Origin: Burkholderia sp. Ax-1719
GTDB lineage: Bacteria > Pseudomonadota > Gammaproteobacteria > Burkholderiales > Burkholderiaceae
Length of the DNA: 64,000 nucleotides
Assembly: GCF_011753055.1 (NCBI RefSeq)
Contig: NZ_VWWJ01000030.1
Coordinates: 1-64,000, forward strand
Direction: 5' to 3'
The position numbers and the translations under genes are program-made. Positions 62,973 through 64,000 of the stretch are shown piece by piece. The notes below the pieces were generated by a model. The model was not told the DNA's origin, ran no database searches, and saw only the letters and a list, made by a program, of their open reading frames with translations. Positions within the stretch are counted from its first letter, which is position 1; every line of letters begins with the position of its first letter.

Positions 62973-64000
62973 ATGCCGCCTTTAGATCTTCAACGTCTTT
63001 GCCTTTCGTTCATGGAACAGGTTTTTGTCCGCGCGTTCGCCGCACATCGCGACGGCCGGCTGGAGGAAGCGGAGCGCGATTACCGCGCCACGCTCGCCGC
63101 CGATCCCGTGCACGTCGATGCGCTGCATATGCTCGGCGTGCTGCGGCATCAAAAGGGCCAGCACGCCGAAGCCGCGGACCTCGTGCGCCGTGCGGTCGAC
63201 CTGCGCCCGGACGACGCCGCGCTCCAGCTGAACCTCGGCAACGCATTGAAGGCGATGGGCGAACTCGACAACGCGATCGAGCGCTTCCGCAACGCGCTCA
63301 CGCTCGCGCCCACCTTCGCGCTCGCGCACTACAACCTCGGCAACGCCTATGCGGCGACCGGCCGCCACGAGGACGCGATGTACGCGTTCGGCCACGCCGT
63401 TCGCCTGCAGCCCGGCGATGCGTCGTCGCACAACAATCTGGGCAACGCGCTGCATGCGCTGGGCCGCCACGCCGAAGCCGCCGACGCATTCCGGCGCGCG
63501 CTGAAGATCCGCCCGGGGCACGCCGGTGCGCACAACAACCTCGGTATGGCCCTGAATGCGCTCGGCGACAGTGCGGGCGCGGTCGAGCATTTCCAGAAAG
63601 CACTGCGCGCGCAGCCGCGCTTCGTCGCCGCGCATTTCAACCTCGCGAACACGCTCGACGCGACCGGCTATCACGCGCACGCCGTCTCCGGCTACGAGGC
63701 CGCGCTGGCGCTACAGCCGCAGTTCGCGCCCGCGCTGTTCGGGCTGGGCAATGCGCTCGCGGCATTGGGACGTCATGAAGAAGCGATCGCCGCCTATGAG
63801 CGCGCGATCGGGCTCGATCCGAAGTTTTCGCTTGCCTGGCTCGCGCTCGGCACCGCGCAGCACGCGCTCGGCCGTCACGCCGCCGCACTGCGCGCCTTCG
63901 ACGAAGCGCTGCGCGCGCGCCCGGATCTGGCCGCCGCACACTTGAACCGGGCGCTGACCTGGCTCACGCTCGGCGACTTCCGGCGCGGCCTGCCCGAGTA
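62973..64000 (+). CDS. Tetratricopeptide-repeat protein, 3'-truncated by the window edge
   Basis: The frame from ATG MPPLDLQRLCL (or a second Met at 63012, MEQVFVRAFAAHRDG) is open to the right edge; 342 residues are visible. About nine TPR units of 34 residues follow each other, each with the W-LG-Y-A-F-A-P pattern (LNLGNALKAMGELDNAIERF, YNLGNAYAATGRHEDAM). In Burkholderia such arrays often precede an O-GlcNAc-transferase-like domain; the part that would show this is outside. Divergent from the zinc operon with a 99-base gap. Confidence 0.85.
   Translation, partial: MPPLDLQRLCLSFMEQVFVRAFAAHRDGRLEEAERDYRATLAADPVHVDALHMLGVLRHQKGQHAEAADLVRRAVDLRPDDAALQLNLGNALKAMGELDNAIERFRNALTLAPTFALAHYNLGNAYAATGRHEDAMYAFGHAVRLQPGDASSHNNLGNALHALGRHAEAADAFRRALKIRPGHAGAHNNLGMALNALGDSAGAVEHFQKALRAQPRFVAAHFNLANTLDATGYHAHAVSGYEAALALQPQFAPALFGLGNALAALGRHEEAIAAYERAIGLDPKFSLAWLALGTAQHALGRHAAALRAFDEALRARPDLAAAHLNRALTWLTLGDFRRGLPE

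Noticed and set aside
1-64000. CRISPR array, prophage or insertion sequence
   Set aside because: No spaced direct repeats, no transposase or integrase, and no terminal inverted repeats with target duplications were seen.

Overview
The window is a high-GC, gene-dense core-chromosome segment of a Burkholderiaceae bacterium, most likely Paraburkholderia, Caballeronia, Burkholderia or a close relative. That placement is an inference from four things: the gyrA-serC-pheA-tyrA-aroA-cmk-rpsA-ihfB-lapAB-hldE-hldD-cysM gene order, a tmRNA whose tag reads ANDDTFALAA, an fds-type NAD-linked formate dehydrogenase, and GC-biased codon third positions. There is no prophage, insertion sequence, CRISPR array or ordinary tRNA gene. 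Gene starts were chosen from family alignments and ribosome-binding sites, so several are downstream of the longest open frame.

Layout. 1-2826: the end of an outer-membrane beta-barrel gene overlapping a sigma54 activator that carries a degenerate receiver-like domain. 2985-7169: folA, a HigBA toxin-antitoxin pair, pmbA, yjgA and mog. 7239-12489: orn, an M48 protease, rsgA, a zinc-ribbon protein, a CobD-like membrane protein and a CoA-type Nudix hydrolase. 12576-15034: the rpsP-rimM-trmD-rplS operon (minus strand). 15352-20359: a PQQ-type sugar dehydrogenase, a TM2 protein, a radical SAM protein behind a near-ideal LexA box, and a divergent lrp/dadA pair. 20441-24049: an acyl-CoA dehydrogenase behind etfB-etfA, which supplies its electron acceptor. 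24299-26871: the metNIQ methionine importer. 27164-30694: an alpha/beta hydrolase, a class II deacetylase-like enzyme and mltB.

30790-49174 is one long minus-strand block. It runs from gyrA and a DUF2059 gene through serC and the aromatic amino-acid genes (pheA, tyrA, aroA), then cmk, rpsA, ihfB, lapA, lapB, ugd, the heptose genes hldE and hldD, a ComEA-like protein and cysM. 49789-52110 holds an OmpA-domain protein, ubiG and gph. ssrA lies at 52208-52577. 53147-59659 is a molybdenum formate dehydrogenase unit: a ModE/PBP-type regulator divergent from fdsGBAD, with a 40-bp dyad between them. The window closes with a flavin monooxygenase, an ArsR-CDF zinc-efflux operon with a readable operator, and the start of a TPR protein.

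Most of the window is ordinary core genome. The signals most worth follow-up are regulatory: the 44-bp palindrome holding the LexA box, the higBA operator set inside its own promoter with a leaderless toxin message, the fds dyad, the zinc operator matched to an alpha5-type sensor, and a terminator-like hairpin upstream of the OmpA gene that may end an unannotated small RNA. I did not find a convincing wholly new multi-gene system.
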